A stretch of DNA of 64,000 nucleotides. Source: Marinobacterium ramblicola (lineage in GTDB: Bacteria; Pseudomonadota; Gammaproteobacteria; Pseudomonadales; Balneatricaceae). Below, piece by piece: positions 52,485 through 62,086 of the stretch; the first letter of the stretch is position 1, and each line of letters starts with the position of its first letter. The stretch is from contig NZ_JAHREP010000001.1 in assembly GCF_019084545.1 (NCBI RefSeq), positions 254,236 to 318,235 on the forward strand, in the 5' to 3' direction. The notes beneath the pieces were generated by a model, which saw only the letters and a program-made list of their open reading frames with translations, searched no databases and was not told the origin of the DNA. Position numbers and translations under genes: made by a program.

Positions 52485-52499
52485 GGGGCGATATCGTGG

Positions 52500-53393
52500 T
52501 TAAAGCCCCAGTTGCTCAAGATAGCCGGCTGCCACATCGCTGGCGTTCTCGCCGCCGATGGCGATACGCGCGTTCAGCGACTGCAGCGTTTCCAGATCCA
52601 GCGAGCTGAACACCGGTTTGAGCAGCTCATCGATCTCCGGATGGGTCTTCAGCACCTCTTCACGGATGATCGGCGTTGGCGCGTAGACCGGCTGCACTCC
52701 CTTGTCATCCGCCATCACCACCAGGCCCACCGCCGATATCGCCCCGTCGGTGCCGTAGACCATCGCGGTGTTGGTGCCGTCGGTCTGCGTTGCCGCCGCC
52801 TTGATCGTGGCCGCGGTGTTGCCGCCGGAGAGTACCAGCAGCTGAGACTCCTTAAGCGTGAAGTCATACACCTGCTGGAAGGCGGGCAGTACCGCCGGGC
52901 TGGAGACAAACTCGGCCGAGGCCGCCAGTTTGATATCGCCGCCCTCGCGCACATAGGTGCCGAAATCGGTCATGGTCTTGAGCCCGGCTTCATCCGCAAT
53001 CTCCTTGCGCACGGCAAGCGCCCAGGTGTTGTTGGCGTTGGCCGGGGTCAGCCAAACGATCTTGTTGGTGTCGTAATCCAGCTGTTTGGCTTTTTCGTAC
53101 CCGTCCTGGAACGACTTCCAGACCGGATCCTCCGGCTGATTGAAGAAGAACGCCGCATTGCCGGTGTACTCCGGGTAGATATCGATCTCGCCCGAGGTGA
53201 TCGCCTTGCGCACGATCGGCGTACCACCGAGTTGGACGCGGTTCTCCACCTCCAGCCCAGCTTTCTGCAGGCGCTGGAAGATCATATTACCGAGCAGACT
53301 ACCCTCGGTATCGATCTTGGAAGAGACAACGATGGGGGCGGCGTGGACCGACAGAGTGAACAGTGCACAGAGCGTAACTAGCAGCCGGATCAT
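52500..53393 (-). CDS. yehZ: Osmoprotectant-binding periplasmic protein (YehZ/OsmF-like)
   Basis: A 297-residue substrate-binding protein with a signal peptide (1-18, VHA). The OpuAC-type body has VSSKIDTEGSLLGNMIFQRL, GEIDIYPEYTGNA and a C-terminal hinge region. It leads the yehZYXW order, as in E. coli. The usual ligands are glycine betaine or related zwitterions, with rather low affinity in E. coli. Confidence 0.93.
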   Translation of the reverse strand: MIRLLVTLCALFTLSVHAAPIVVSSKIDTEGSLLGNMIFQRLQKAGLEVENRVQLGGTPIVRKAITSGEIDIYPEYTGNAAFFFNQPEDPVWKSFQDGYEKAKQLDYDTNKIVWLTPANANNTWALAVRKEIADEAGLKTMTDFGTYVREGGDIKLAASAEFVSSPAVLPAFQQVYDFTLKESQLLVLSGGNTAATIKAAATQTDGTNTAMVYGTDGAISAVGLVVMADDKGVQPVYAPTPIIREEVLKTHPEIDELLKPVFSSLDLETLQSLNARIAIGGENASDVAAGYLEQLGL

Positions 53394-53716
53394 GGTGGGA
53401 GCTCCGAAGTCAGGTTCGATTGAGACTGTCTCATAAGCCTAACACAGAGGTTGAAATTGTGCGGGGAGGACGGCAGGTAACGCGAAGGTCGTTTTATTCA
53501 GCCCGATTTGCCTGGTGGAATACGGGATGCGAGTAAATAGATACCCCTATAAAAGATCATGATGCTTGCGCAAATACGTCAGTCGAATTGAGCGTTAGGG
53601 TAATTGCTTATCAGGGCGGAATAAGTAATATAAGGGAATGTGCTTATTTTTGGTGGGTCGTGCTTAATCGGCAATCGCGTACCCCGTAACATAATGATTA
53701 GAAGAGGTTTCTGCTG
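53394..53716. other. Divergent yehZ / etfB intergenic region
   Basis: The 323 bases hold promoters for the two divergent operons. A weak inverted repeat (AATAAG at 53620, CTTATT at 53643) lies in an AT-rich stretch before etfB. No gene or structured RNA stands out. Confidence 0.45.
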
Positions 53717-54466
53717 ATGAAGGTACTCGTAGCCGTCAAGCGTGTGATCGACTACAACGTCAAGGTACGCGTCAAGTCGGACAACACCGATGTGGATCTG
53801 GCCAACGTCAAGATGGCGTTGAACCCCTTTTGTGAGATCGCCGTCGAGGAGGCGGTACGGCTGAAAGAGGCCAACGTCGCCACCGAGGTGGTGGTGGTCT
53901 CCGTTGGACCCAAAGCCTGCCAAGAGCAGATCCGCACCGCACTGGCCCTTGGCGCCGACCGCGGCATCCACATTGAAACCGATACCATGCCGGAATCCCT
54001 GTCGGTGGCCAAGCTACTGGCCAAGCTGGTTGAGCAGGAGCAGCCTGGCCTGGTAATTCTCGGCAAGCAGTCGATCGATTCAGACAACAACCAGACCGGC
54101 CAGATGCTGGCGGCGCTGACCGGCATGTCCCAGGGTACCTTCGCCTCCAGGGTACAGGTGATCGACGGCTCACTGAACGTTACCCGCGAAGTGGACGGCG
54201 GCTTGCAGACCCTGGCGCTGAAACTGCCCGCCGTGGTCACTACCGATCTGCGTCTGAACGAGCCGCGCTACGCCAAGCTCCCTGACATCATGAAAGCGAA
54301 GAAGAAGCCGCTGGATGTGAAAACCCCGGCCGATCTCGGTGTTGAACTGCGCGATCACACCCGCCTGCTGAAGGTGGAAACGCCCCCGGTACGTCAGGCA
54401 GGGATCAAGGTCGCCAGCGTCGATGAACTGGTCGAAAAACTGAAGAACGAAGCCAAGGTAATTTAA
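53717..54466 (+). CDS. etfB: Electron transfer flavoprotein, beta subunit
   Basis: A 249-residue subunit ([55 protein letters not shown]-binding [18 protein letters not shown]). With EtfA it carries electrons from acyl-CoA and related dehydrogenases to the quinone pool. GAGG lies eight bases before the ATG. No ETF:quinone oxidoreductase or acyl-CoA dehydrogenase gene is adjacent. Confidence 0.97.
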   Translation: MKVLVAVKRVIDYNVKVRVKSDNTDVDLANVKMALNPFCEIAVEEAVRLKEANVATEVVVVSVGPKACQEQIRTALALGADRGIHIETDTMPESLSVAKLLAKLVEQEQPGLVILGKQSIDSDNNQTGQMLAALTGMSQGTFASRVQVIDGSLNVTREVDGGLQTLALKLPAVVTTDLRLNEPRYAKLPDIMKAKKKPLDVKTPADLGVELRDHTRLLKVETPPVRQAGIKVASVDELVEKLKNEAKVI

Positions 54467-54477
54467 GGGGTGATCTG

Positions 54478-55407
54478 ATGGCTATTCTGGTTATTGCGGA
54501 ACATGACAACAGCACCCTGAAGGGTGCAACGCTGAACACACTGGCAGCAGCCACCCAGATCGGCGGCGACATCCATCTGTTGGTGGCCGGCAGTGGCTGC
54601 CAGGCGGTCGCGGAGCAGGGCGCTGCGGCGGCGGGCGTGAACAAGGTTCTGTGCGTCGACGCCGCGTTGTATGAACATCAACTGGCCGAGGATCTGGCGC
54701 TGCTGGTCGCCGAGTGCGGTCGCGATTACAGCCATATCCTGGCGCCGGCTACCACCAATGGCAAAAACCTGATGCCTCGAGTGGCGGCGCTGCTCGATGT
54801 GGCGCAGATCTCCGATATCATCGCCGTCGAAAGTGCCGACAGCTTCCGCCGTCCGATCTACGCCGGTAACGCCATCGCCACCGTGCAGTCGCTTGATCCG
54901 ATTAAGGTGATCACCGTGCGCGGTACCGGTTTCGATCCGGTGGCGGCCAGCGGCGGCAGTGCCGAGGTGGTTACCCTGAGTGCGGTGTCCCCGGCTGGGC
55001 TCTCCAGCTTTGTCAGCGAAGAGGTTGCCGAGTCCGAGCGTCCGGAGCTGACCTCTGCACGCGTGGTTATCTCCGGTGGTCGCGGTATGGGTAATGGCGA
55101 GAACTTCGCATTGCTGGAAAAAGTGGCCGACAAGCTCGGTGCCGCTATTGGCGCGTCACGTGCGGCGGTGGACGCCGGCTTCGTGCCCAACGATATGCAG
55201 GTGGGCCAGACCGGCAAGATCGTCGCGCCGGATCTCTATATTGCAGTCGGTATCTCCGGTGCGATCCAGCATCTGGCCGGTATGAAGGACTCCAAGGTGA
55301 TCGTGGCGATCAACAAGGATGAGGAGGCACCGATCTTCCAGGTTGCCGACTACGGCCTGGTGGCGGATCTGTTCAGCGCCGTGCCGGAGCTGGAGCAGAA
55401 GCTGTAA
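54478..55407 (+). CDS. etfA: Electron transfer flavoprotein, alpha subunit
   Basis: A 309-residue subunit starting 11 bases after etfB. The C-terminal FAD-binding part has [37 protein letters not shown] and [20 protein letters not shown], all conserved in EtfA. An intrinsic terminator lies about 25 bases after the stop, so this two-gene unit ends here. Confidence 0.97.
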   Translation: MAILVIAEHDNSTLKGATLNTLAAATQIGGDIHLLVAGSGCQAVAEQGAAAAGVNKVLCVDAALYEHQLAEDLALLVAECGRDYSHILAPATTNGKNLMPRVAALLDVAQISDIIAVESADSFRRPIYAGNAIATVQSLDPIKVITVRGTGFDPVAASGGSAEVVTLSAVSPAGLSSFVSEEVAESERPELTSARVVISGGRGMGNGENFALLEKVADKLGAAIGASRAAVDAGFVPNDMQVGQTGKIVAPDLYIAVGISGAIQHLAGMKDSKVIVAINKDEEAPIFQVADYGLVADLFSAVPELEQKL

Positions 55408-55430
55408 CCCGATCTCGGCTAGTCGATAGC

Positions 55431-55453
55431 AGGGCGCTTAGGCGCCCTGTTTT
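55431..55453 (+). terminator. Intrinsic terminator after etfA
   Basis: A perfect 7-bp stem AGGGCGC/GCGCCCT with a 4-base loop is followed by GTTTTG. It lies between etfA and the thioesterase SD. Confidence 0.85.
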
Positions 55454-55471
55454 GTCAGGAGAATAACAATC

Positions 55472-55882
55472 ATGATGAACTTCGATGAACTGGTCGCGTT
55501 CCTGAACGAACACTTCCCGCAGGGCGCGCAGTACGGCGAGCTGATCGAGCTTGGCGAGGGCTGGGCGAAGATGCGCCTGCCGGTGGACGATCAGCACCTG
55601 CGGCCCGGAGGCACGGTATCGGGCCCGGCGATGATGGGGTTGGCCGATGTGGCGGTATATGCCGCGCTGCTCAGTCGGATCGGCCCCGTGCCGCTGGCGG
55701 TGACCACCAGCCTTAATATCAATTTCCTGCGCAAGCCTCGTTCCGGCGCGGACATTATCGCCTACGCCAAGATGCTCAAGGTGGGCAAGCGTCTAGGCGT
55801 CGGCGAGGTCTATATCAGCTCGGATGGTGACGAAGAGCCGGTCGCCCACGCCACCATGACCTACTCGATTCCGGAGCGCTAA
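55472..55882 (+). CDS. PaaI-type hotdog thioesterase
   Basis: A 136-residue single hotdog-domain acyl-CoA thioesterase. HLRPGGTVSGPAMMGLADVA holds the catalytic acid region, and TTSLNINFLRKPRSGADI the CoA-side strand. AGGAG lies nine bases upstream. The substrate is unknown; the neighbouring etf genes and the alpha/beta hydrolase hint at acyl-CoA turnover. Confidence 0.9.
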   Translation: MMNFDELVAFLNEHFPQGAQYGELIELGEGWAKMRLPVDDQHLRPGGTVSGPAMMGLADVAVYAALLSRIGPVPLAVTTSLNINFLRKPRSGADIIAYAKMLKVGKRLGVGEVYISSDGDEEPVAHATMTYSIPER

Positions 55883-55884
55883 GT

Positions 55885-56682
55885 GTGACTATTCAGTTTG
55901 AAGAGCTGATGCTGCAACTGCCGGATGGCGTGCAGATACATGCCCTGCATGGGCGCCATCCGCAGGGTGCGGGGCGGCCGACGCTGGTGTTCCTGCACGA
56001 AGCGCTGGGCCATATCCGCATGTGGAAGCAGTTCCCCGAACAGCTGGCCGAACGCTGCGGGTGCGATCTGCTGATCTATGAGCGTCAGGGTTACGGTGGT
56101 TCGACGCCGATCGAACTGCCGCGCGGCAACGACTACCTGCTGGTAGAAGGGGAGCAGTACCTGGCACAGGTGAGCGAGGCCGCCGGTATCGAGCATATGA
56201 TCCTGATCGGCCATAGCGACGGCGGCAGCATCGCGCTGCTCGGCGCCGCCTGCCTGGGTGACCGGGTGCGCGGCCTGATCACCGAGGCCGCCCATATCAA
56301 CGCCGACGAACTGACCCTGGCCGGCGTGCGTCAGGCGGTGGACATCTACCGCACCACGGATCTGCACCAACGGCTGGAGCGCTATCACGGCGATCGTACC
56401 GAGCTGCTGTTCAAGGCCTGGACCGAAACCTGGCTGCGTGAGAGCTTCCATCTGAATATCGATCTCAGCCCCTGGTTGTCGCAGATCCGCTGTCCGGCGC
56501 TGATCATTCAGGGCAGGGATGACCAGTACGGCCTGCCGCAACAGGTGGAGGATATCTGCCGGGGGATCGGTGAGCACGCGCAGGCGGCGTTTATCGACAA
56601 CTGCGGTCACATTCCGCATCTGGAGAGGCCGGATGCGGTGTTTGATCTGATGGTGCCGTTTATTCGCCTTCTGATCGACTGA
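55885..56682 (+). CDS. Alpha/beta-fold hydrolase
   Basis: A 265-residue hydrolase. The nucleophile elbow is GHSDGG (Ser111), the oxyanion segment FLHEALG, and the catalytic His is in NCGHIPHLE. It starts at GTG two bases after the thioesterase stop (GGAG upstream), so the two are co-transcribed. The His-Glu after the strand-3 turn resembles meta-cleavage and lactonase-type hydrolases, but the substrate is open. Confidence 0.88.
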   Translation: MTIQFEELMLQLPDGVQIHALHGRHPQGAGRPTLVFLHEALGHIRMWKQFPEQLAERCGCDLLIYERQGYGGSTPIELPRGNDYLLVEGEQYLAQVSEAAGIEHMILIGHSDGGSIALLGAACLGDRVRGLITEAAHINADELTLAGVRQAVDIYRTTDLHQRLERYHGDRTELLFKAWTETWLRESFHLNIDLSPWLSQIRCPALIIQGRDDQYGLPQQVEDICRGIGEHAQAAFIDNCGHIPHLERPDAVFDLMVPFIRLLID

Positions 56683-56695
56683 ATGATCGATCCGC

Positions 56696-56734
56696 AGATT
56701 AGGCGCTCGGATTAAGCACCTGGATTAAGCCGAG
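56696..56734 (-). repeat. Three imperfect 13-bp tandem repeats across the FixJ-like stop codon
   Basis: On the plus strand the units begin at 56696, 56709 and 56722, with core GGATTAAGC in the last two and AGATTAGGC in the first. The FixJ-like gene's stop (56712-56714) falls in the middle unit. The 13-bp period shifts frame between copies. Confidence 0.85.
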
Positions 56735-57332
56735 CCGCCTGCTGCACCAGTTCCGCGATGCTGCCCGCCCGCATCTTGCCCATCACCCGTGAGCGGTGCA
56801 CCTCGACCGTCTTCGGGCTGATGCCGAGGGTTTCGGCGATCTCACGGTTGGACTGCCCCTCGACCACCAGCGCCATCACCTCCTTCTCGCGACGGCTCAA
56901 CTGGGCATAGCTGTCGTGGATCTGGCTGTTCTGCGCCTGGGCCTGCTGCTGCTTTGCCGCCTGGGCCAGTGCCTGGTTGACCAGCTGCAGCATCACCTCA
57001 TCGTCGAACGGCTTCTCGATAAAATCCATCGCACCGTTCTTCATCGCGCTGACCGCCATCGGGATATCGCCGTGACCGGTCATGACGATGGTGGGCAGGC
57101 TGATACCGCGCATGCGCAGAATCTGCTGTAGCGCCAAGCCGTTGATCTCCGGCATACGCACATCCAGCAGCAGGCAACCGAGCTCTCCGTCGTAGGCATC
57201 GAGGAACGCCTGGGCCGACTCGAAACCGGAGACCTTGAGGCTGGCCGATTCCAGCAGCCACTGCATGGAGTCGCGGAAATCCTCGTCGTCATCGACGATA
57301 AAAACGGTGCCGGGGGCAGGGTGCAGCATCAT
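56712..57332 (-). CDS. FixJ-like LuxR-type response regulator
   Basis: A 206-residue two-component output regulator. The receiver has the phosphoacceptor in CLLLDVRMPEINGLA and the lysine in FIEKPFDDEV; a Gln-rich linker (about 130-145) leads to a LuxR helix-turn-helix (SNREIAETLGISPKTVEVHR). It overlaps the kinase gene by four bases and is translationally coupled. Target promoters are unknown. Confidence 0.94.
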   Translation of the reverse strand: MMLHPAPGTVFIVDDDEDFRDSMQWLLESASLKVSGFESAQAFLDAYDGELGCLLLDVRMPEINGLALQQILRMRGISLPTIVMTGHGDIPMAVSAMKNGAMDFIEKPFDDEVMLQLVNQALAQAAKQQQAQAQNSQIHDSYAQLSRREKEVMALVVEGQSNREIAETLGISPKTVEVHRSRVMGKMRAGSIAELVQQAARLNPGA

Positions 57333-58864
57333 GTTTCCTTCAACGGCAGTTTAAGGTGGAAGCGGGTGCCGGAGTGACCGTCGCTCTCGGCCCAGAGCTG
57401 CCCACCGTGGGTTTCAATAATGGTGCGGGAGATCGGCAAGCCCATGCCCAGACCGGTCGACTTGGAGGTGTAGAAGGGCTCGAACAGCTGACTGAGCGCC
57501 TCGGCCGAGATCCCCTTCGCCTGGTCGGTGACGGTGATATGCAACTCGCCTTCGTTCCTGCGGGTAGAGAGGATAACGGGTCGCGGGGCCTTGCTACAAT
57601 CATCGCCACGATCGTCACAATCGTTATACGCCTCGATGGCGTTGCGCATCAGGTTCAGCAACACCTGTTCGATCTGGATCTTGTCCGCCAACAGCGTTGG
57701 ATTGGATGTATCGAGATCCATCTCAAAGCGGATATTGTGGTCGTGCGCCTCCTGATGCAGGAATTTGCTGACATCCACACAGGCCTCGTTGATCGGGAAA
57801 CGCAGGCGTTGGTACTCGGTCTTGCGCACAAAGCTGCGCATCCGCTTGATGATCTCGGCGGCGCGCCTGGCCTGGCGGGTGATCAGCTCGATCGCCTTGT
57901 TGGCGGTGCCGACCGGATCCGCGCAACCCTCCTCAAGACGGCGTTGCGCACCGCTGCTGTAGTTCAGAATCGCCGCCAGCGGCTGATTCAGCTCATGCGC
58001 CAGTCCCGTGGCCATCTCGCCGACGCTGAGCAGGCGCGACATATGTGCCATCTCCAACTGATGGCGTTTGACCTCCTCCTCGGCCTTGCGCTTGACGGTG
58101 ACATCCCGCGCGATGATCGAGTAGTACTCCACCTTCATGTTCTCGCGCCGGTTGCGGTGGGCGATGATCTCGCGCACCTCGGCGTTGCGCTGCTGCGTCG
58201 GCAGATGCATCTCCAGCGTACCCTCCCAACTGCCGGTCTGAGCGGCCTGGTTCAGCGCCGCCTGCAGCTCGCCCTCGGCGATAGCCGGGGTAAACAGCTC
58301 AGGCAGATGCAGAGCCCCCGGGTTCTCAGGGCGCACCCCCAGTGTCAGGCAGGCGGACTCGTTCAGATAGGTCAACTGCAGCGCATCGGGGCTGCAGAAC
58401 AGAATCATATCGCTGGATGCCTCCACCACGCGGGCCAGACGGCGCATCGACTGCAGCGCCCGTTCACGCTCGGTGACATCGCGCGTAACGCAGATGATCT
58501 CCAGCGGCTGCCCCTGCTCATCGCGAATGGTGCGGCTGGTGGTCTCCAGCCAGACGTAGTGCCCCTGCTTATGGCGATAACGGTAAACGTTGGTGTACAT
58601 CCCCCGGTCGTAACGCACCGACTCGGCACGACGCTCAAGGTTGTCGGCATCCTCCGGGTGGAACAGATCGCGCCCGCGGGTACCGATCAGCTCCTCAGGC
58701 GTATAACCGAGCAGACGCTCGACCGCCGGGCTGACATCGATATAGGTCCAGTCCGGCGCCGGCGTCTGGCGCGAGATCATATCGGTGGACTGCTCGGCCA
58801 GCAGGCGATAACGATCCGCTTCGGCGCGGCACTGCTCCAACTGGGCTGGCATTGGCACAGACAT
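57329..58864 (-). CDS. PAS-PAS soluble histidine kinase (FixL-like)
   Basis: A 511-residue cytoplasmic kinase with no membrane helix. Two PAS domains (about 20-130 and 140-260) precede HisKA with H-box GLAHELNQPLAAILNYS and a HATPase containing NLMRNAIEA, DQAKGI and GLGMGLPISRTI. It partners the FixJ-like regulator. I see no clear haem-pocket histidine pattern, so oxygen sensing is not claimed. Its promoter lies in the large region upstream. Confidence 0.93.
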   Translation of the reverse strand: MSVPMPAQLEQCRAEADRYRLLAEQSTDMISRQTPAPDWTYIDVSPAVERLLGYTPEELIGTRGRDLFHPEDADNLERRAESVRYDRGMYTNVYRYRHKQGHYVWLETTSRTIRDEQGQPLEIICVTRDVTERERALQSMRRLARVVEASSDMILFCSPDALQLTYLNESACLTLGVRPENPGALHLPELFTPAIAEGELQAALNQAAQTGSWEGTLEMHLPTQQRNAEVREIIAHRNRRENMKVEYYSIIARDVTVKRKAEEEVKRHQLEMAHMSRLLSVGEMATGLAHELNQPLAAILNYSSGAQRRLEEGCADPVGTANKAIELITRQARRAAEIIKRMRSFVRKTEYQRLRFPINEACVDVSKFLHQEAHDHNIRFEMDLDTSNPTLLADKIQIEQVLLNLMRNAIEAYNDCDDRGDDCSKAPRPVILSTRRNEGELHITVTDQAKGISAEALSQLFEPFYTSKSTGLGMGLPISRTIIETHGGQLWAESDGHSGTRFHLKLPLKET

Positions 58865-59789
58865 GACACCCCCTCGGGTATACCCGGAGTAAGCTCCGGC
58901 ATTTCAATTACATGACTGTAGAATACTGCAAAAAATAGGTGAAAACACTTATCAGGGCCAGGGGCCGGATATCGAATGCAGATAGGGCTTGTACGGTTAT
59001 TCAGACAGTAGCAAACTTGGGGAAAGCGTCAGACAGGCAGTAGACGCATGCGCTAGCTCGCAGAAGATCCGAAGGGACTGATTATGGATGCTTACAACCT
59101 TTTAAAGCCTACTTTGAATTCACGGAACTCTTCCAAATGCACGTTTGCGTGGAAACAGCGAGCACCGTCGCTACGCGTGGGTACTGTAACTTGTCCGTCT
59201 GGCGTCCACTTTCCTGAGGTAGTCTTTCATGAGGGATTGGTTGGGTGAACGTTAAAAATATAGATATATATTTCTTGAAATAATAACATGTAAATTAAAT
59301 TTGGCATGTGATATAGGATATGTAAAGGTATAAATATTGAGTTATACGTCTCAATATAATTTCGGTAACGGCGATAAATAACTAGCGTTAACCTTATTTT
59401 AATGTGGATTTTTGACTTATTTGCAAAAAAAAACTGTCAGAGACTATGGTTTTATAATTCAAGATTGTATACTGCCTATAAAGGTCAATGCTATTTCAAT
59501 GTTTATTAATAACTGGTTTATAGAATCGGAATTGATAATTAATTCTAATGCCAGTGCTCCAGTAATTGTTGTCTTGGAACTGGATTTGGCGCTAAAAGAA
59601 ACGGATTGGTTGATATGAAAAGGGCGGTTTATGATACGCCAGTGATAATAAATAATATTCGAGTTAAAAAATAAAAATTTATTAAATAATTAAAAACTCC
59701 GATTTTTATAAATATTTTCCGTATAGGTTCGGGTAATGATCGGGAAAACGAAATTTTAGGAAACTGAAAACTGAGGCTGATTTAAGTTT
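58865..59789. other. Long region between the histidine kinase and the AT-rich island gene
   Basis: The first 390 bases have normal composition and hold the kinase promoter. At about 59251 the sequence turns abruptly AT-rich. An 8-bp inverted repeat ATATTGAG/CTCAATAT lies at 59334-59357. Open frames at 59084-59248 and 59412-59618 are short and unrecognised. No tRNA, which often marks island ends, is visible. Confidence 0.6.
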
Positions 59790-61979
59790 ATGAATGAATC
59801 CGTCAATTTAGAGCTCGTGGATATTGCCTTAGATAAGGTTGAAGGCTTTGCTTTTGAAAGGTTTTCGCAAAGCTTTTTTTCAGCACTAGAAGGAAGAGAG
59901 TTCGTGCCGCTTGGTGGAGTTAAAGATGGCGGCGCAGATGGAATATATGAGTGCGGAAAGTCTGGTACATTTTATCAGTTCACAAGAGTAAGTGATCATA
60001 GAGCCAAAATTAGAGGGACATATAAGAGGCTTAAGGAATTTGGGCGAGATGTCAGGGTGATTATTTATATGACTCCTCGCGCTGTTTCACATATAGATAG
60101 GGAAGAGGAGTTATTAACTGAAGAGTTGGATGTGATTGTTAGGATTAGGGATAAAAAATATATATCTAGTCATATAAATGACACAGTTGGAACGATATCT
60201 GCCTACCATAATAATTTGGCGACTTACACTCATTACTTGGAATATGTTCCAAAACAAAAAGGAATCCAGCCATCAGGTCATGTAAACGATCCTTCGGCAT
60301 TTGTCTTTCTACAACACGAAGTTACCAACAGACTAGGTAACAGGAAGTTAGTGCACTCTGTTACTGATACTTTGATATTGTGGGGTCTTTCTGAAACAGA
60401 CCCAGATAAGAATATATTTATGACGGAGAGTGAAATATATTCGAAAATAACTAGTAATTTCCCTTGGGCAGAAAAAATAATTAAACCTCATTTGTCAAAA
60501 CGTCTAGAAAAAATGAGAACAAAGGATGAAATGGGGAGGGAGGTAAGGTACTACGGTAAAAAGGGCAATAAGTACTGCCTACCTTATGAAACGAGAAAAG
60601 TTATAAAAGAAGAGAATAGTGAGGATGAAAGTCTTAAAATCTGCTTTCTTGATGAGATTAGATCAATCGCTTCTGAAGATTCTTCTGTTGAACCAGACGT
60701 TTCGAATGAACTGGCTGAGCTTACTTTTAATATAGTCCATTCGATATTTGAAAGGCAGGGATTGCTTTTTTCTCACTTCTTGTCCACTGATGACGAAACA
60801 GATCCTCCTCCAATCGTACATGATTGCATTGATGATGCGTTGGTAAGTGCAAGGGTGAATGCGTCGAAAGTAGAGTATTATAGGGAAAAGCTTGAATTAA
60901 TAATACGAAGGATATTTTATAAGGCTTCACCAAAGCAACGAGAATATTTTAATAATCTTTCTCGGACCTATGTGCTTCTTTTTTCTCTTCAAACAGAACC
61001 TAGAGTTGTTGAATATTTTAGTAATTTAAGTGCCTCTTTTAGACTTTTTTTAGGTAGCGACATATTGGTAAAGGCCTTATCAGAACGGTACCTCGACAAA
61101 GAAGATCAGGTTGCAAGAAACCTTTTACGTGTTGCTATTGATTCTGGAATGTCGCTATTGCTATCTGAGTGTGTAGTCGATGAGGTATATACACATGTAA
61201 AGGGAACTTACTATGAGTTTATTAACTATTTTGCAGAGATGGAACCTTATATAACTGATGAAATATCACGGAATAGTGGGAAAATTTTAATTCGATCATA
61301 TTTTTATGCTAAGAATGAAGGAAAGGTTAGAGGGTGGAAACAGTTCTTAGAGCAATTTGTTACTTATTCAAATATTGAAAAGCCACTAGGAAGAGATGAG
61401 ATAAAACGATATCTTATATCAGAATTCAGGCTGGAATACGTCGACAACTCTGAACTTGAATCGATTTCACCAGAAAAAAGGGTTAAAGAGCTTGCTCAGA
61501 GAATGATGGCTAATGAAGATAAAAAGCATGAGACTCTTGCCTATAATACGGCACTTCAGGTGTATGGTGTTTATGGATTACGTAATAAAAATAAGGAGAC
61601 ATCGAAAGCAAGTGAATTTGGACTTAAAACATGGTGGATGACAAATCAAACTAGAGTTGTAAGGCATACAGTAGAATTGGTGAGAGAGAAAGGTCATCAA
61701 TACATTATGAGGCCGGAGTATATCTTAAACTTCATTTCAATGTCTCCGAGTTGTGTACAGGCTAGAGAGTCATTTAAAACAATATTTCCCAGTATATTTG
61801 GTATCCAACTAGGTCACCGTCTGAAAGATGACGCTTTTCACAAAATTATGCATGAAGTTGGCACTTGGAAAGACCTCGAGCCCGGTAGAATTTCGACACT
61901 AATGGCTGACTTGTCGGATCGGTTAAAAACGGATCGTATGAAGAGATATGAATATAATCTCAATCTTGATTCTAATTAA
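59790..61979 (+). CDS. Large protein with Mrr-like nuclease N-terminus and PIN-like segment, candidate defence effector
   Basis: Not a family I can name. Seen: residues 15-75 resemble a PD-(D/E)XK Mrr-like nuclease (FERF, Glu23; GGVKDGGADG, Asp50; FYQFT at 61-65, in the place of the usual Q-x-K). Residues 190-270 look like a winged helix (PHLSKRLEKM; YCLPYE). Residues 420-470 look like the first part of a PIN fold (GSDILVKALSERYL; LLLSECVVDEV), with later candidate acidic and WWMTN elements (576-624) completing it. It has no membrane segment. Inference: a DNA- or RNA-cleaving effector, probably in antiphage or toxin function. The start is uncertain, since the SD is weak. Confidence 0.6.
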   Translation: MNESVNLELVDIALDKVEGFAFERFSQSFFSALEGREFVPLGGVKDGGADGIYECGKSGTFYQFTRVSDHRAKIRGTYKRLKEFGRDVRVIIYMTPRAVSHIDREEELLTEELDVIVRIRDKKYISSHINDTVGTISAYHNNLATYTHYLEYVPKQKGIQPSGHVNDPSAFVFLQHEVTNRLGNRKLVHSVTDTLILWGLSETDPDKNIFMTESEIYSKITSNFPWAEKIIKPHLSKRLEKMRTKDEMGREVRYYGKKGNKYCLPYETRKVIKEENSEDESLKICFLDEIRSIASEDSSVEPDVSNELAELTFNIVHSIFERQGLLFSHFLSTDDETDPPPIVHDCIDDALVSARVNASKVEYYREKLELIIRRIFYKASPKQREYFNNLSRTYVLLFSLQTEPRVVEYFSNLSASFRLFLGSDILVKALSERYLDKEDQVARNLLRVAIDSGMSLLLSECVVDEVYTHVKGTYYEFINYFAEMEPYITDEISRNSGKILIRSYFYAKNEGKVRGWKQFLEQFVTYSNIEKPLGRDEIKRYLISEFRLEYVDNSELESISPEKRVKELAQRMMANEDKKHETLAYNTALQVYGVYGLRNKNKETSKASEFGLKTWWMTNQTRVVRHTVELVREKGHQYIMRPEYILNFISMSPSCVQARESFKTIFPSIFGIQLGHRLKDDAFHKIMHEVGTWKDLEPGRISTLMADLSDRLKTDRMKRYEYNLNLDSN

Positions 61980-62086
61980 CTTAATAGATGCTATCAGTAG
62001 TAAATGGTGTCAGAGTAAGAGTGAGTGAAATTGCGCCTTTAATTTTACTCTGGCTATTTTTTTTTGGGTAGGAATAATGGACTATT

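Noticed and set aside
59084..59248. A 54-codon plus-strand frame before the island
   Set aside because: No SD, no recognisable motif, and it ends at the composition switch; could be a gene remnant but is not supported.
58865..59300. tRNA gene or att site at the left island edge
   Set aside because: No cloverleaf-forming sequence or conserved tRNA boxes are visible, and no matching direct repeat longer than seven bases was found at the right edge.
59412..59618. A 68-codon frame in the AT-rich region
   Set aside because: TTG start, no SD and hydrophobic low-complexity translation; AT-rich sequence can stay open by chance over this length.
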